A stretch of DNA of 64,000 nt from Pseudomonas sp. KUIN-1 (GCF_009176725.1 NZ_AP020337.1:4657501-4721500), one strand, 5' to 3'. Positions 16,789 through 27,046 are shown, counted from the stretch's first letter. The notes: generated by a model not told the origin, from the letters alone. Program-made: numbers and translations.

Positions 16789-18240
16789 ATGACCGTTCGC
16801 CGCACCAAAATCGTCGCCACACTTGGCCCTGCCAGCAACTCGCCGGAAGTCATCGAACAACTGATCCTTTCGGGTCTGGACGTTGCTCGTCTGAACTTCT
16901 CTCACGGTACTCCGGACGAGCACAAGGCTCGCGCCAGGCTGATCCGCGAAATCGCCGCCAGACACGGGCGCTTCGTCGCTCTGCTGGGCGACCTGCAGGG
17001 TCCGAAGATCCGTATCGCAAAGTTCACCGACAAGCGAATAGAGCTGAAGGTCGGTGACAAGTTCACCTTCTCCACTGCTCATCCGCTGACCAGTGGCAAC
17101 CAGCAGATCGTGGGTATCGATTACCCGGATCTGGTCAAGGATTGCGGCGTAGGCGACGAGTTGCTGCTCGACGATGGTCGCGTGGTCATGCGCGTCGATA
17201 CCCAGACCGCTGACGAACTGCACTGCACCGTGCTGATCGGTGGTCCGCTGTCCGACCACAAAGGCATCAACCGTCGTGGTGGTGGCCTGACGGCGCCAGC
17301 ACTGACCGAAAAAGACAAGCAGGACATCAAGCTCGCTGCCGAGATGGACCTGGACTACCTGGCCGTTTCCTTCCCGCGCGACGCCGCCGACATGGAATAC
17401 GCCCGCCAGTTGCGCGACGAATCCGGTGGTACGGCCTGGCTGGTGGCCAAGATCGAACGTGCCGAAGCCGTTGCCAACGACGAAGTGCTGGATGAGCTGA
17501 TCCGCGCCAGTGACGCGGTCATGGTCGCTCGTGGTGACCTGGGTGTCGAAATCGGTGATGCCGAACTGGTCGGCGTACAGAAACGCATCATCCTGCACGC
17601 CCGTCGCCACAACAAGGCGGTGATCGTCGCCACGCAGATGATGGAGTCGATGATCTCCAGCCCCATGCCGACGCGTGCCGAAGTGTCCGACGTGGCCAAC
17701 GCCGTGCTCGACTACACCGACGCCGTGATGCTGTCGGCCGAAAGTGCTGCAGGCTCCTACCCGATCGAAGCGGTTCAGGCCATGGCCCGTATCTGCATCG
17801 GTGCTGAAAAGCACCCGACCGGCAAGACGTCCAGCCACCGCATCGGTCACTCGTTCACCCGTTGTGACGAAAGCATCGCGCTGGCGGCCATGTACACCGC
17901 CAACCACTTCCCGGGCGTGAAGGCGATCATCGCACTGACCGAAAGCGGCTACACCCCGCTGATCATGTCGCGCATCCGCTCCTCGGTGCCGATCTACGCG
18001 TTCTCTCCGCACCGTGGTACTCAGGCGCGTGCTGCGATGTTCCGTGGTGTCTACACCGTGCCGTTCGACCCGGCAGCGCTGCCGCCAGGTCAGGTCAGCC
18101 AGGCCGCAGTCGACGAACTGCTCAAGCGTGGTCTGGTCGAGCAAGGTGACTGGGTCATCCTCACCAAGGGCGACAGCTACCACACCATCGGGGGCACCAA
18201 CGGCATGAAGATTCTGCACGTCGGCGACCCGTTGGTCTGA
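16789..18240 (+). CDS. pykA: Pyruvate kinase II
   Basis: A 483-residue glycolytic enzyme (phosphoenolpyruvate + ADP to pyruvate + ATP). It starts MTVRRTKIVATLGPASNSPE, with AAGGAG before ATG 16789. The substrate and metal-binding segments are clear: NFSHGTPDEHKARARLIREI (near 38), LLGDLQGPKIRIAKF (near 68), the active-site AKIERAEAVAN (near 222) and VMVARGDLGVEIGDAEL (near 245), followed by ATQMMESMISSPMPTRAEV (near 284). The C-terminal allosteric domain is present. It is monocistronic with its own terminator. Length and style match the PykA isozyme. Confidence 0.96.
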   Translation: MTVRRTKIVATLGPASNSPEVIEQLILSGLDVARLNFSHGTPDEHKARARLIREIAARHGRFVALLGDLQGPKIRIAKFTDKRIELKVGDKFTFSTAHPLTSGNQQIVGIDYPDLVKDCGVGDELLLDDGRVVMRVDTQTADELHCTVLIGGPLSDHKGINRRGGGLTAPALTEKDKQDIKLAAEMDLDYLAVSFPRDAADMEYARQLRDESGGTAWLVAKIERAEAVANDEVLDELIRASDAVMVARGDLGVEIGDAELVGVQKRIILHARRHNKAVIVATQMMESMISSPMPTRAEVSDVANAVLDYTDAVMLSAESAAGSYPIEAVQAMARICIGAEKHPTGKTSSHRIGHSFTRCDESIALAAMYTANHFPGVKAIIALTESGYTPLIMSRIRSSVPIYAFSPHRGTQARAAMFRGVYTVPFDPAALPPGQVSQAAVDELLKRGLVEQGDWVILTKGDSYHTIGGTNGMKILHVGDPLV

Positions 18241-18259
18241 TCGCAGCACGTTGCAAGCC

Positions 18260-18291
18260 AAGGCCCCGTCTCGCAAGAGTCGGGGCCTTTT
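18260..18291 (+). terminator. Intrinsic terminator of pykA
   Basis: AAGGCCCCG, a 12-base spacer containing TCTCGCAAGA, then CGGGGCCTT followed by TTT. It lies 20 bp after the pykA stop. Confidence 0.8.
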
Positions 18292-18354
18292 GCGTTGGGT
18301 CAGCCTTATTGTGATTATCGTGTCGAAGAACGAGAACTGTAACTGACGTGCCTC

Positions 18355-19293
18355 TTATTCCCGCGCCACAAACACATCCGCCAGCAACTGATTACGCGGC
18401 AGCCCGGCCAGATACAGCCGTTTGGCAAACATCTCCACGCTGTCGGCACTGCCGCACACCAGCGCCATCGCGTGCCGCGACAACAGGCGCAGTTCGGCCA
18501 GGGTTGCCTGTAACGTCTGCGGAGTAACCAGCTGAACATGCAGGTGGGGGTAACGTTCAGCCAGAGCGCGCAGTTCATCGGCCAGATAGTGCTCCTGGCT
18601 GTCGCGGGCCAGGTGAATCACGCGTATCGCGCCTTGATGGTCCTGACGCAGAGCCTCGCGCAGCACGCCCCACAAGGGACCGAGCCCGGTGCCGGCGGCC
18701 AGCAGCAACAAGGGCTTCTCCTGCCAGTCCGGGTCGTAACGCAGCGCCCCGCCACGCAACTCGCCGAGCCTCAGGGCGTTGCCGACCTGCAACTGGCGGG
18801 CAACGTCACGGAAGGCCCCGGGCTGCAGGCAGTCGATGTGAAACTCCAGAAACGCATCCTCACCGGGAAGGCTCGCCAGCGAGTAAGGCCGCGCAACACC
18901 GCTGTCAGTCCACAACACCTGGTGCTGCCCGGCGCTGTAGCGCAAAGGCCGCGCAGGCTCCAGACGCAAACGCAGCACCGACGCAGAGAGCCAGTCGCAG
19001 CCTGCCACTGTGGCAGGCAGACCATCCCGCTGCGGGTCGAACACCTCGACAGCCAGATCCCCCGCCACTCGGCACTGACAGGCAAGCCGCCAACCCTGCT
19101 GGCGCTTTTCGGCAGGCAGCGCGTCGGGCAAAGCGTCTTCAGGCTCGCCCTTTACGACGCGCACCAGACACGCGTGGCAACTGCCGGCACGACAGCTGTA
19201 AGGGACCGGAATACCGGCATGGTTCAGGGCGTCGAGCAGATTGCTGGCCGATGCCACCGACCAGCTAAGCTCACCCACATGCAATTGAGGCAT
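18355..19293 (-). CDS. Ferredoxin-reductase-type flavoprotein with N-terminal 2Fe-2S domain
   Basis: A 312-residue protein starting MPQLHVGELSWSVASASNLL. A plant-type 2Fe-2S ferredoxin domain occupies residues 1-90, with cysteine ligands in YSCRAGSCHACLVRV (near 33-47) and LACQC (near 72). An FAD domain (ARPYSLASLPGEDAF near 140) and an NAD(P) domain (LLAAGTGLGPLWGVLREAL near 205 and VCGSADSVEMFAKRLYLAGL near 285) follow. It resembles CDP-6-deoxy-glucoseen reductase/oxygenase reductases and would pass electrons from NAD(P)H to an unknown acceptor. It is convergent with pykA and divergent from the fumarase gene, a neighbourhood I recall as conserved in Pseudomonas. Confidence 0.88.
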   Translation of the reverse strand: MPQLHVGELSWSVASASNLLDALNHAGIPVPYSCRAGSCHACLVRVVKGEPEDALPDALPAEKRQQGWRLACQCRVAGDLAVEVFDPQRDGLPATVAGCDWLSASVLRLRLEPARPLRYSAGQHQVLWTDSGVARPYSLASLPGEDAFLEFHIDCLQPGAFRDVARQLQVGNALRLGELRGGALRYDPDWQEKPLLLLAAGTGLGPLWGVLREALRQDHQGAIRVIHLARDSQEHYLADELRALAERYPHLHVQLVTPQTLQATLAELRLLSRHAMALVCGSADSVEMFAKRLYLAGLPRNQLLADVFVARE

Positions 19294-19472
19294 CAAAACG
19301 GCCTGTGCAGAAAATAACGGCGATTGTACAGACTGGCCTGTCGGGCGGGTTATACTGCCGCGCCTTTTTGCGCCCGCTATCGCCAACCTGACAGCTCTGG
19401 TTCAAGCCGCAGTTCCAGACTGCCGCCGATAGCGTAATTGAATGTTCCCGTCCTTACAGAGGAGCGCGCCGC

Positions 19473-20996
19473 ATGACCGTGATCAAGCAAGACGACCTGA
19501 TTCAGAGCGTTGCAGACGCACTGCAGTTCATTTCCTATTACCACCCCGTGGACTTCATCCAGGCCATGCACGAGGCGTATCTGCGTGAAGAGTCGCCTGC
19601 CGCTCGTGACTCCATCGCCCAGATCCTGATCAACTCGCGCATGTGCGCGACCGGTCATCGCCCGATCTGCCAGGACACCGGCATCGTCACGGTTTTCGTG
19701 CGCGTGGGGATGGATGTTCGCTGGGACGGCGCCACCATGGGCCTGGACGACATGATCAACGAAGGCGTGCGTCGCGCGTACAACCTGCCTGAAAACGTGC
19801 TGCGTGCCTCGATCCTTGCCGATCCGGCAGGCGCTCGCAAAAACACCAAGGACAACACCCCGGCCGTCATTCACTACTCCATCGTCCCGGGTAACACCGT
19901 GGAAGTGGACGTCGCGGCGAAAGGCGGCGGTTCGGAAAACAAATCGAAGATGGCGATGCTCAACCCGTCCGATTCGATCGTCGACTGGGTTCTGAAAACC
20001 GTACCGACCATGGGCGCAGGCTGGTGCCCACCGGGCATGCTCGGCATCGGCATCGGCGGCACCGCAGAAAAAGCCGCGGTCATGGCCAAGGAAGTGTTGA
20101 TGGAATCCATCGACATTCATGAGCTTAAAGCCCGCGGCCCGCAGAATCGTATCGAAGAGATGCGTCTGGAGCTGTTCGAGAAGGTCAACCAGCTGGGCAT
20201 TGGCGCTCAGGGCCTGGGCGGTCTGACCACCGTGCTCGACGTGAAGATAATGGATTACCCGACCCACGCCGCGTCGCTGCCGGTGTGCATGATCCCCAAC
20301 TGCGCCGCCACCCGCCACGCGCACTTCGTACTCGACGGCAGCGGCCCTGCTTCGCTGGAGGCGCCATCGCTGGACGCCTACCCGGAAATCGTCTGGGAAG
20401 CCGGCCCATCGGCCCGCCGCGTCAACCTCGATACCCTGACCCCGGAAGAAGTACAAAGCTGGAAACCGGGCGAAACCGTTTTGCTCAATGGCAAGATGCT
20501 CACCGGCCGCGACGCGGCGCACAAGCGCATGGTCGAAATGCTCAACCGGGGCGAAACCCTGCCGGTGGACCTCAAGGGTCGCTTCATCTACTACGTCGGC
20601 CCGGTTGATCCGGTGCGCGAAGAAGTCGTCGGCCCGGCCGGCCCGACCACGGCCACCCGGATGGACAAGTTCACCCGGCAGATCCTCGACCAGACCGGCC
20701 TGCTGGGCATGATCGGCAAATCCGAACGCGGCCCGACCGCCATCGAAGCGATCCGTGACCACAAGGCCGTGTACCTGATGGCCGTCGGTGGTGCTGCCTA
20801 TCTGGTGGCTCAGGCGATCAAGAAATCCCGCGTCGTGGCCTTCGCCGAGCTGGGCATGGAAGCGATCTACGAGTTCGAGGTCAAGGACATGCCGGTGACC
20901 GTGGCCGTAGACAGCAACGGTGAGTCCGTACACATCACCGGCCCGCAGATCTGGCAGAAGAAGATCAGCGACAGTCTGGCGGTGGAAGTGCAGTAA
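19473..20996 (+). CDS. fumA: Class I (iron-sulfur) fumarate hydratase
   Basis: A 507-residue TCA-cycle enzyme interconverting fumarate and malate with an oxygen-sensitive 4Fe-4S cluster. The alpha region carries GHRPICQDTGIVTVFVRVG (near 60-78) and GAGWCPPGMLGIGIGGTAEK (near 185), with cluster-ligand cysteines. The beta region begins near residue 340, with NGKMLTGRDAAHKRMVEML and GPAGPTTATRMDKFTRQIL. An AGAGGAG ribosome site precedes the ATG. A long intrinsic terminator follows. Whether the local name is fumA or fumB cannot be told from sequence. The reductase next door and sodB elsewhere in the window reflect redox-sensitive metabolism but are not proven partners. Confidence 0.94.
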   Translation: MTVIKQDDLIQSVADALQFISYYHPVDFIQAMHEAYLREESPAARDSIAQILINSRMCATGHRPICQDTGIVTVFVRVGMDVRWDGATMGLDDMINEGVRRAYNLPENVLRASILADPAGARKNTKDNTPAVIHYSIVPGNTVEVDVAAKGGGSENKSKMAMLNPSDSIVDWVLKTVPTMGAGWCPPGMLGIGIGGTAEKAAVMAKEVLMESIDIHELKARGPQNRIEEMRLELFEKVNQLGIGAQGLGGLTTVLDVKIMDYPTHAASLPVCMIPNCAATRHAHFVLDGSGPASLEAPSLDAYPEIVWEAGPSARRVNLDTLTPEEVQSWKPGETVLLNGKMLTGRDAAHKRMVEMLNRGETLPVDLKGRFIYYVGPVDPVREEVVGPAGPTTATRMDKFTRQILDQTGLLGMIGKSERGPTAIEAIRDHKAVYLMAVGGAAYLVAQAIKKSRVVAFAELGMEAIYEFEVKDMPVTVAVDSNGESVHITGPQIWQKKISDSLAVEVQ

Positions 20997-21002
20997 GCAC
21001 CG

Positions 21003-21035
21003 GATAAAACCCGTCTCATTGAGGCGGGTTTTATC
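21003..21035 (+). terminator. Intrinsic terminator of fumarase gene
   Basis: GATAAAACCCGTCTC, loop ATTG, then AGGCGGGTTTTATC: a long inverted repeat with flanking A and T runs, usable from both directions. Confidence 0.85.
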
Positions 21036-21043
21036 GTTTATGG

Positions 21044-21169
21044 TCAGCGCCAGGTTTGCGCCGCGCCGCTTTTTATAGGCCGATGCAGCGGCATCCTCCT
21101 GGCCATTTGGTCGGCGAAGGTAAACGGCTGCCATCCTCGATAACGTTCGAACTCTTGCCACTGGGCCAT
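21044..21169 (-). CDS. Possible 41-aa peptide, uncertain
   Basis: An open frame starting MAQWQEFERYRGWQPFTFAD and ending AAQTWR, placed right before the bidirectional terminator of the fumarase gene. Its composition (Trp, Arg and Phe rich) looks protein-like, but it is short, has no clear ribosome site and I recognise no relative. It may be the 3' end of a decayed gene bordering the Tc island. Confidence 0.25.
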   Translation of the reverse strand: MAQWQEFERYRGWQPFTFADQMARRMPLHRPIKSGAAQTWR

Positions 21170-21337
21170 GCTTTCAGAGCAGACTCAGACCGATGCCGTC
21201 ATACCCATCGGGTCTGCATATAGCTCCTGCACTCGGCTTCCTCATATCGCTCGCTTCCTTCACTCGTTATATTAGTTAACACACTCGTACCTGAGTGAGC
21301 AGCAAAAAAGCTGTCATCATTAAAAGTAACAGTGTGC

Positions 21338-24098
21338 TTACTCTCCCACTTGTTCTCTAAGATCCAGGCGCCAAAGTGCAGAGTGCGCATAGGAAAATAT
21401 GAGCAGCGCCCAGGTGTCTGCGTTACGTAAAAGCAGGTTGCTCCTGAGTGTTTTATCGGTCTGCAGTTTTTTTTCTACATCGCTGGCGTGTGTGCTGCCG
21501 ACGAGTGACAGCAACGTTTTTTTGGAAACGTTTTTTTCAGAGGTTGTGGCGAGCTTTTTGTCATGCAACCCTGCTCCGACTTCGTAGGCTTCCTCCGAGG
21601 TGTCTTGGCTATTAGGATTTATGGTGTGTCCTTTTCGATAGTAATAGAAATCTTCAGTGTTTAGCTTTATATGTGAAAGCTCGTGAATAAACGTCATGGC
21701 CATTACTTTTTTTGATTCTTTTAGCCCTGCTTCCGTGAAAAATATTCGCTCGTGAGGGTCACCCTTCATGACAAAAGCAAGCTCAGTGGGCACCTTGCTT
21801 TTTACAACCACCAGCTGCTCGGCATTTTCATTTTTGTAACTGATTGCAGCGGCATGAAGGGTTCTGACGTTGTTTAATAGCACATCATGGTTAGAATCCT
21901 GCCCCCCCAGTATTTGATCTGCCAGCGCAGAGGCGTTAGCGAGCTCGGGGTTCTCCAGTGCCTTGATCGCCTCGGCAGTCGCTGTCACTGCATAATCAAT
22001 TGCGTTTCTTAACGTACCCGCTGTGTCACTATTATTTTTTTGAAGGTCCGTAAGCCCGCGGCTCAAAATAGGCCCCCTCTTTAAACGCACCTCTAATTCT
22101 GTCATGTCGTATTTTGTTTTGTATTTCGCGAGTCCCGATGCATCTCGGTAATTAACAGGTGAGTTTGCGATGAACTGATAAAGATTCAACCCATCCACAT
22201 CCCCCGCCGGGTCCGGATTGATCCACCTTTGCAACCACGGCGCGTAATACCTGAACCCGTAATAATAAAGCCCGCTGGCATCGCGTTCTTTACCCGAGTA
22301 ACGAACTGTTTTGTACTTGGCTTCTACTGAACTGCGCGCCGCCCACCAGGCCGTGCCGCCAAACGGATAATAACTTTCCTGGCTGATCAGGCCGCCTTGC
22401 TGATCAAGCTCCAGCGTGCTCGAGCCCAGATGATCACCCAGGCTGTAACGCACCTGATCGTTCGCAACAGCATCTGGTTTTCCCGCTTCCCAGTGCAACA
22501 CCCGCACGCTGTTGCGACCCGCCTGAGTATTAATAACGTGAAGGGTTTCGCCATCGGCTGTGGTGCGGATTTCCAGCCCCGGCAGGTAGCGCACTTCGTT
22601 GGTCAGTGTGCGACCTGATGCCTGTGCGGTGCTGATCTTGCGACAACGCTGACCCTGCCCATCGTAGATATAACGCTCTTCATCGTTCGGCTGGTCTTCA
22701 CGTTGCACGGTGGTGATGTGCTGCAACTGATTACGCGCATCCCAGCTCATGGTCTGCCCACGCACGAGTTGCAACAGGTTGCCGTTGGCGTCGAAACTTG
22801 TGGCGAAATCCACTTCTCCTTCATCGTCGGGCAGGCTGCGATTGCTGTCGGGATCAACGTGCATGTTGCGGGTGAAGTTGTGCGCGCCCTCGTGGCGCAT
22901 TTGCAGCAGATTACCCGCAGCGTCGTAGCGGTAACGCTGTGTAGTTGCTGACCTGACACGGGTCATCCGTCGGCAGAGATTGCAGGCCCGGCAACGCCGG
23001 GCCATGGCTGGCACCGTTTCTGACTTCACAGCCGCTGGCTTCGATCAGCTGATACAGCGTGTCGTACTCGAAGCGACTGATCGGCTCGACGAGCTGGTTG
23101 TTGCAATAACGGTCTGGCTGGGACGCATCGTTGACCACCAGAACATTACCGACCGGGTCATAGCTGTAAATCAGCTTTTGCAATAGCGCGCCATCCGCCG
23201 CCATCGCGCTGAGTGCAGCGAGCCGGCTGTCCTGCGGATCATATTGGAAGTGACTGACAACACCATTGCCGGCCGTTTCCTGCTCGACCTGGTCAAGCGC
23301 GTTGTAATGAATTTCACCGACCAGCGTTTGCGGTGGTGAGGCACCGGCCAATGTCAGTTCAGCCGCTTTCAACTGCCCAGCGACGGTCAGGCCAAAGGCC
23401 TGTGTATTGCCCATGGCATCGGTCTGCCAGATCGCTTCGCCCAGCGCATTGACCCCACAGCGGGTTTGCAGCCCGACAGGCTCAAGCAATGCATCGCGCT
23501 CTGCTTCGCCCAGCGGCCAGTCCGGACTTTCAGGCGCTTGCAAAAAATGCCGTTCCTCACCCAGCGCAGCGCCAGGCAGGCCGTAATCATGCAGCAAACG
23601 CGAGCCTGCCGTATCGTCATGGCGAATCAGTTGATTGCACTGGTTATGCTCAGCGGCGTCGGCACCACCATAGGCCAGGCGTTCGACGACAAGCCCCTGC
23701 TCTGTCACAGAGACCGGGCGCAACGAACTGTCGTATTCCATCAAGCGCTGAGTGCCTCGCCCATCGCAGCTTTCAAGCAACTGCCCGGCCTCGCCCATCA
23801 GGTTCAGTCGCCAACCCGAGTCGACGCTTTCACTCAGCAAAGCCGCTCCGGACAGACTGAACCTGACCACCCGGTTTGCCGGGGTCTGCGCTTCGGTTTC
23901 CGAGCGACTGAACAGACGCGGATCACGACCGACAACCGGACGCCCTGCCCGGTCATAGCGCTGATGGGTCACCCGCGCGGCAAGAGGCTGCCCGGCCACA
24001 GTTCGACAGAACTGCACGCTACGCACAACCAGCGCACGCGGATCAATGACCACCAGTAGCGGCGTATTGCTGTGCACAATCGAACTCATGACCTTCAT
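21338..24098 (-). pseudogene. TccC/Rhs-like TcC toxin gene with M35-like metallopeptidase tip, frameshifted
   Basis: Two overlapping frames (24098-22911 and 23029-21338) together make one TccC-type protein. Compared with the neighbouring intact copy, two bases are missing at about 22940 (AACTACAGACAG has become AACTACACAG). Restoring them gives exactly 920 codons. The Rhs/YD core ends with GLYYYGFRYYAPWLQRWINP and DPAGDVDGLNLY. The tip (about 300 residues, AT-rich) contains HELSH at 21671-21685, then TED and a late LRNADTWA, resembling M35/aspzincin proteases (HExxH, GTxD, NAD-N/T-Y/W). In Tc toxins the Rhs shell releases this tip into host cells through TcA. As written the tip cannot be joined to the core, so it is called a pseudogene unless phase variation or frameshifting rescues it. 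Confidence 0.85.
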
Positions 24099-24226
24099 CC
24101 ATGAAAGTTTGATAAGAACACTATTTCCTGCCTGACAGGATCAGTGCACGGACGTGCAGCACGAAAAATCAAGCTCATACTTCAAATACAGACCGGACGC
24201 CCTCGCGCGACCACAGCATCCTGCAT

Positions 24227-27046
24227 CTACTTAACATAGCCTCGCGCCTTCATTTTTGAAACAACCTGCTCTCTTCCGAGAAAAAGCCCTAAAAATGCAA
24301 TATTATCTGCATTATTACGCAGGATGCGGTCCCTGACACCCGGGTACGTTAAGCGGTTAACGTGGATATCTTGAAGACTACGGGTTGCAAACAGACTTGT
24401 TACATCATCTGCCGTCAGTTTACCTTCGCGAATCATGCTATCAATATTCGAAAATATGACGTGGTCATGCTGCCCTGCTGTGACATGACTTGCCGACTCT
24501 AACATGCTCTGCAAATGCTCATCCACGTCACCTGGTGTTAACTGCTCAACACCTTCATCCCGATTGACGTTCGCATTCATATAAATGTAATCCTTCGAAC
24601 GCCTCTGCGTGGTATGGGAAATTTCATGGCCCATTACCAGCGCGGTTCCCAGCACATGAAAATCCAATACCTCCCGCCCTAAAAATATTCTTTTGTGTGG
24701 GTCGTTTGAAAAGGTAAGACCCTGAGTACCTGGCTGCCTGCCAAAGACGGCAAACTGATTAAACCCGTGCCCTGCCGTATAATCCTGCACCACGTCGTTC
24801 AAACTCGCGTACTGACTGGCCATTTCGGGCATTTGTGCCAGTGATGTATACCCCATGACATTCCAGACGACGACTTTTTGCGTTTCAGTTAAATCTCCGC
24901 TATTAAAAACACGCTGACTCTCCTTATAGGCCACTTCAACAACCTCAAGGGCATGACCCAGCTTATCTGTCGGAGGCTTCTTCAACAGTTTTATATTTTC
25001 TCTGCCTCGAGCGATGAGGGTGAGGCCACTTGAACTGGCCTGCTGCTCGTAAGCGTCTTGAAAGCCCTGATAAGGTCGATGTTGCAAACCCGCTATATCT
25101 TTATTTCGTAACGGACTATTCCGAACCATTGTATAAAGATTCAACCCATCTACAGCCCCCGCCGGGTCAGGATTGATCCACCGCTGCAACCACGGCGCGT
25201 AATACCTGAACCCGTAGTAATAAAGCCCACTGGCATCGCGCTCTTTACCCGAGTACCGAACTGTTTTGTACCTGGCGTCCACTGCACTGCGCGCCGCCCA
25301 CCAGGCCGTACCGCCGAACGGATAATAACTTTCCTGGCTGATCAGGCCGCCTTGCTGATCCAGTTCCAGCGTGCTCGAGCCCAGATGATCACCCAGGCTG
25401 TAACGCACCTGATCGTTCGCAATAGCGCTTGGCTTTCCGGCTTCCCAGTGCAACACTCGCACACTATTGCGACCCGCCTGAGCGGTGATGACATGGAGGA
25501 TTTCGCCATCGGCCGTAGTGCGAATTTCCAGCCCCGGCAGGTAGCGCACTTCGTTGATCAGCGTGCGACCTGATGCCTGCGCGGTGCTGATCTTGCGGCA
25601 ACGCTGACCTTGGCCGTCATAGACATAGCGTTCGTCATCGTTCGCCCCGTCTTCACGTTGCACAGTGGTGATGTGCTGCAACTGGTTACGCACATCCCAA
25701 CCCATAACCTGACCACGCACCAGTTGCAGCAGGTTGCCGTTGGCATCAAAACTCGTGGCGAAATCCACATCCTCGTCATCGTCGGGCAGGCTGCGATTGC
25801 TGTCCGGTGCAACGTGCATGTTGCGGGTGAAGTTGTGTGCGCCTTCGTGGCGCATTTGCAGCAGGTTACCCGCAGGGTCGTAGCTGTAATGCTGTCTGTA
25901 GTTGCTGACCTGGCAAGGATCGAGCGTCGGGACAGGTTGCAGACCGGGCAGCGCCGGACCATGACTGGCACCGTTTCTGACCTCACGACCCGTGGCTTCG
26001 ATCAACTGATACAACGTGTCGTAACAGTAGCGGTTTATCGGCTCAATACGCTGATTGCCGCAATACCGGTCTGGTTGCGAGGCATCGTTGATGAGTAGAA
26101 CGTTACCTGCCGGGTCATAGCTGTAATTCAGTTTTTGCAGCACTGAGCCGTCAGCAGATAGCGCACTGAGTTCAATCAGCCGACCGTCCTGTCGATCATA
26201 CACATAGCGGCTGACCACGCCATTTCCTGCCGTCTCCTGCTCGACCTGGTTGAATGCGTCATAGTCAATTGCACTGACCAGCGTTTGCGGCTGTTCCGTA
26301 TTGGTCAGGGTCAGTTCAACAGCGTGCAGTTGCCCCGCCGCACCGTAACTGAAACGCTGGACGTTACCGTTGGCGTCAGTCTGCGCCAGCGCTTCGCCCT
26401 GCGCGTTGAAAGCCCGGCGTGTCTGCAGGCCGACGGGCTCCAGCAGTGCATCACGATCAGGTTCGGCAAGTGGCCAGTCCGGGCGGTCAGGCGACTGCAG
26501 GAAACACCGTTCCTCACTCAGAACCCCGCCCGACAGTCCATAGTCCTGCAGCAGGCGCGAGCCTGCCGTATCGTCATGGCGAATCAGTTGATTGCACTGG
26601 TTACGCTCAGCAGTGGCGGGCCCGCCATAAGTGAAGCGCTCGGTCATTCGGCCTGATTCGTTGATCGCCAAAGGGCGCAATTGCGCGTCGTATTCGATCT
26701 GGCGCGGGTTGTCACGTCCGTCCCAGCCGTCGACTAACTGCCCCGCTTCGCCATTGAGGCTCACCCGCCAACCTGAGTCGACACTTTTCGATAGCAGCAA
26801 AGCCCCGGACAAACTGACGATTTGCATCAGGTTCACAGGCGCACAGACACCGTATTTCAAACGACTGGCAAAACGTGGATCGCGACTGGCGATCAGTCGC
26901 CCGGCCTTGTCGAAATATTGCTGCGTCACCCTGGCTTCAACAGGCTGATCATCAGCGCCACGATAGAACTGCACACTGCGTACCGGCAGGGCCCGTGAAT
27001 CGCTGACCGCCAATTGCGGCGTATTGGTGTGCATGATCGAGTTCAT
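24227..27046 (-). CDS. tccC: TccC-like TcC toxin subunit with M35-like metallopeptidase tip
   Basis: A 939-residue TcC protein. The N-terminus MNSIMHTNTPQLAVSDSRAL followed by VRSVQFYR and YFDKAGRLIASRDPRF is typical of TccC proteins. YD repeats lead to the Rhs core end (GLYYYGFRYYAPWLQRWINP, DPAGAVDGLNLY, about residues 605-640), after which the hypervariable tip starts. The tip (640-939) has HEISH (24614-24628), then SKDYIY and NNADNIAFL, the expected HExxH, (G)TxDxxY and NADNxA motifs of M35-type zinc peptidases. GAGG lies eight bases before the ATG. It is divergent from tcaA across 237 bp. The tip would be the effector translocated into target cells; the peptidase call is inference from motifs. 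Confidence 0.88.
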   Translation of the reverse strand: MNSIMHTNTPQLAVSDSRALPVRSVQFYRGADDQPVEARVTQQYFDKAGRLIASRDPRFASRLKYGVCAPVNLMQIVSLSGALLLSKSVDSGWRVSLNGEAGQLVDGWDGRDNPRQIEYDAQLRPLAINESGRMTERFTYGGPATAERNQCNQLIRHDDTAGSRLLQDYGLSGGVLSEERCFLQSPDRPDWPLAEPDRDALLEPVGLQTRRAFNAQGEALAQTDANGNVQRFSYGAAGQLHAVELTLTNTEQPQTLVSAIDYDAFNQVEQETAGNGVVSRYVYDRQDGRLIELSALSADGSVLQKLNYSYDPAGNVLLINDASQPDRYCGNQRIEPINRYCYDTLYQLIEATGREVRNGASHGPALPGLQPVPTLDPCQVSNYRQHYSYDPAGNLLQMRHEGAHNFTRNMHVAPDSNRSLPDDDEDVDFATSFDANGNLLQLVRGQVMGWDVRNQLQHITTVQREDGANDDERYVYDGQGQRCRKISTAQASGRTLINEVRYLPGLEIRTTADGEILHVITAQAGRNSVRVLHWEAGKPSAIANDQVRYSLGDHLGSSTLELDQQGGLISQESYYPFGGTAWWAARSAVDARYKTVRYSGKERDASGLYYYGFRYYAPWLQRWINPDPAGAVDGLNLYTMVRNSPLRNKDIAGLQHRPYQGFQDAYEQQASSSGLTLIARGRENIKLLKKPPTDKLGHALEVVEVAYKESQRVFNSGDLTETQKVVVWNVMGYTSLAQMPEMASQYASLNDVVQDYTAGHGFNQFAVFGRQPGTQGLTFSNDPHKRIFLGREVLDFHVLGTALVMGHEISHTTQRRSKDYIYMNANVNRDEGVEQLTPGDVDEHLQSMLESASHVTAGQHDHVIFSNIDSMIREGKLTADDVTSLFATRSLQDIHVNRLTYPGVRDRILRNNADNIAFLGLFLGREQVVSKMKARGYVK

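Noticed and set aside
16774..18276. 500-codon open frame antisense to pykA
   Set aside because: It mirrors the high-GC codon bias of pykA, has no homology-like motifs and is His/Asp/Gly-rich, typical of a shadow frame.
19377..21161. 594-codon open frame antisense to the fumarase gene
   Set aside because: Shadow of fumarase; the sense strand carries all catalytic motifs.
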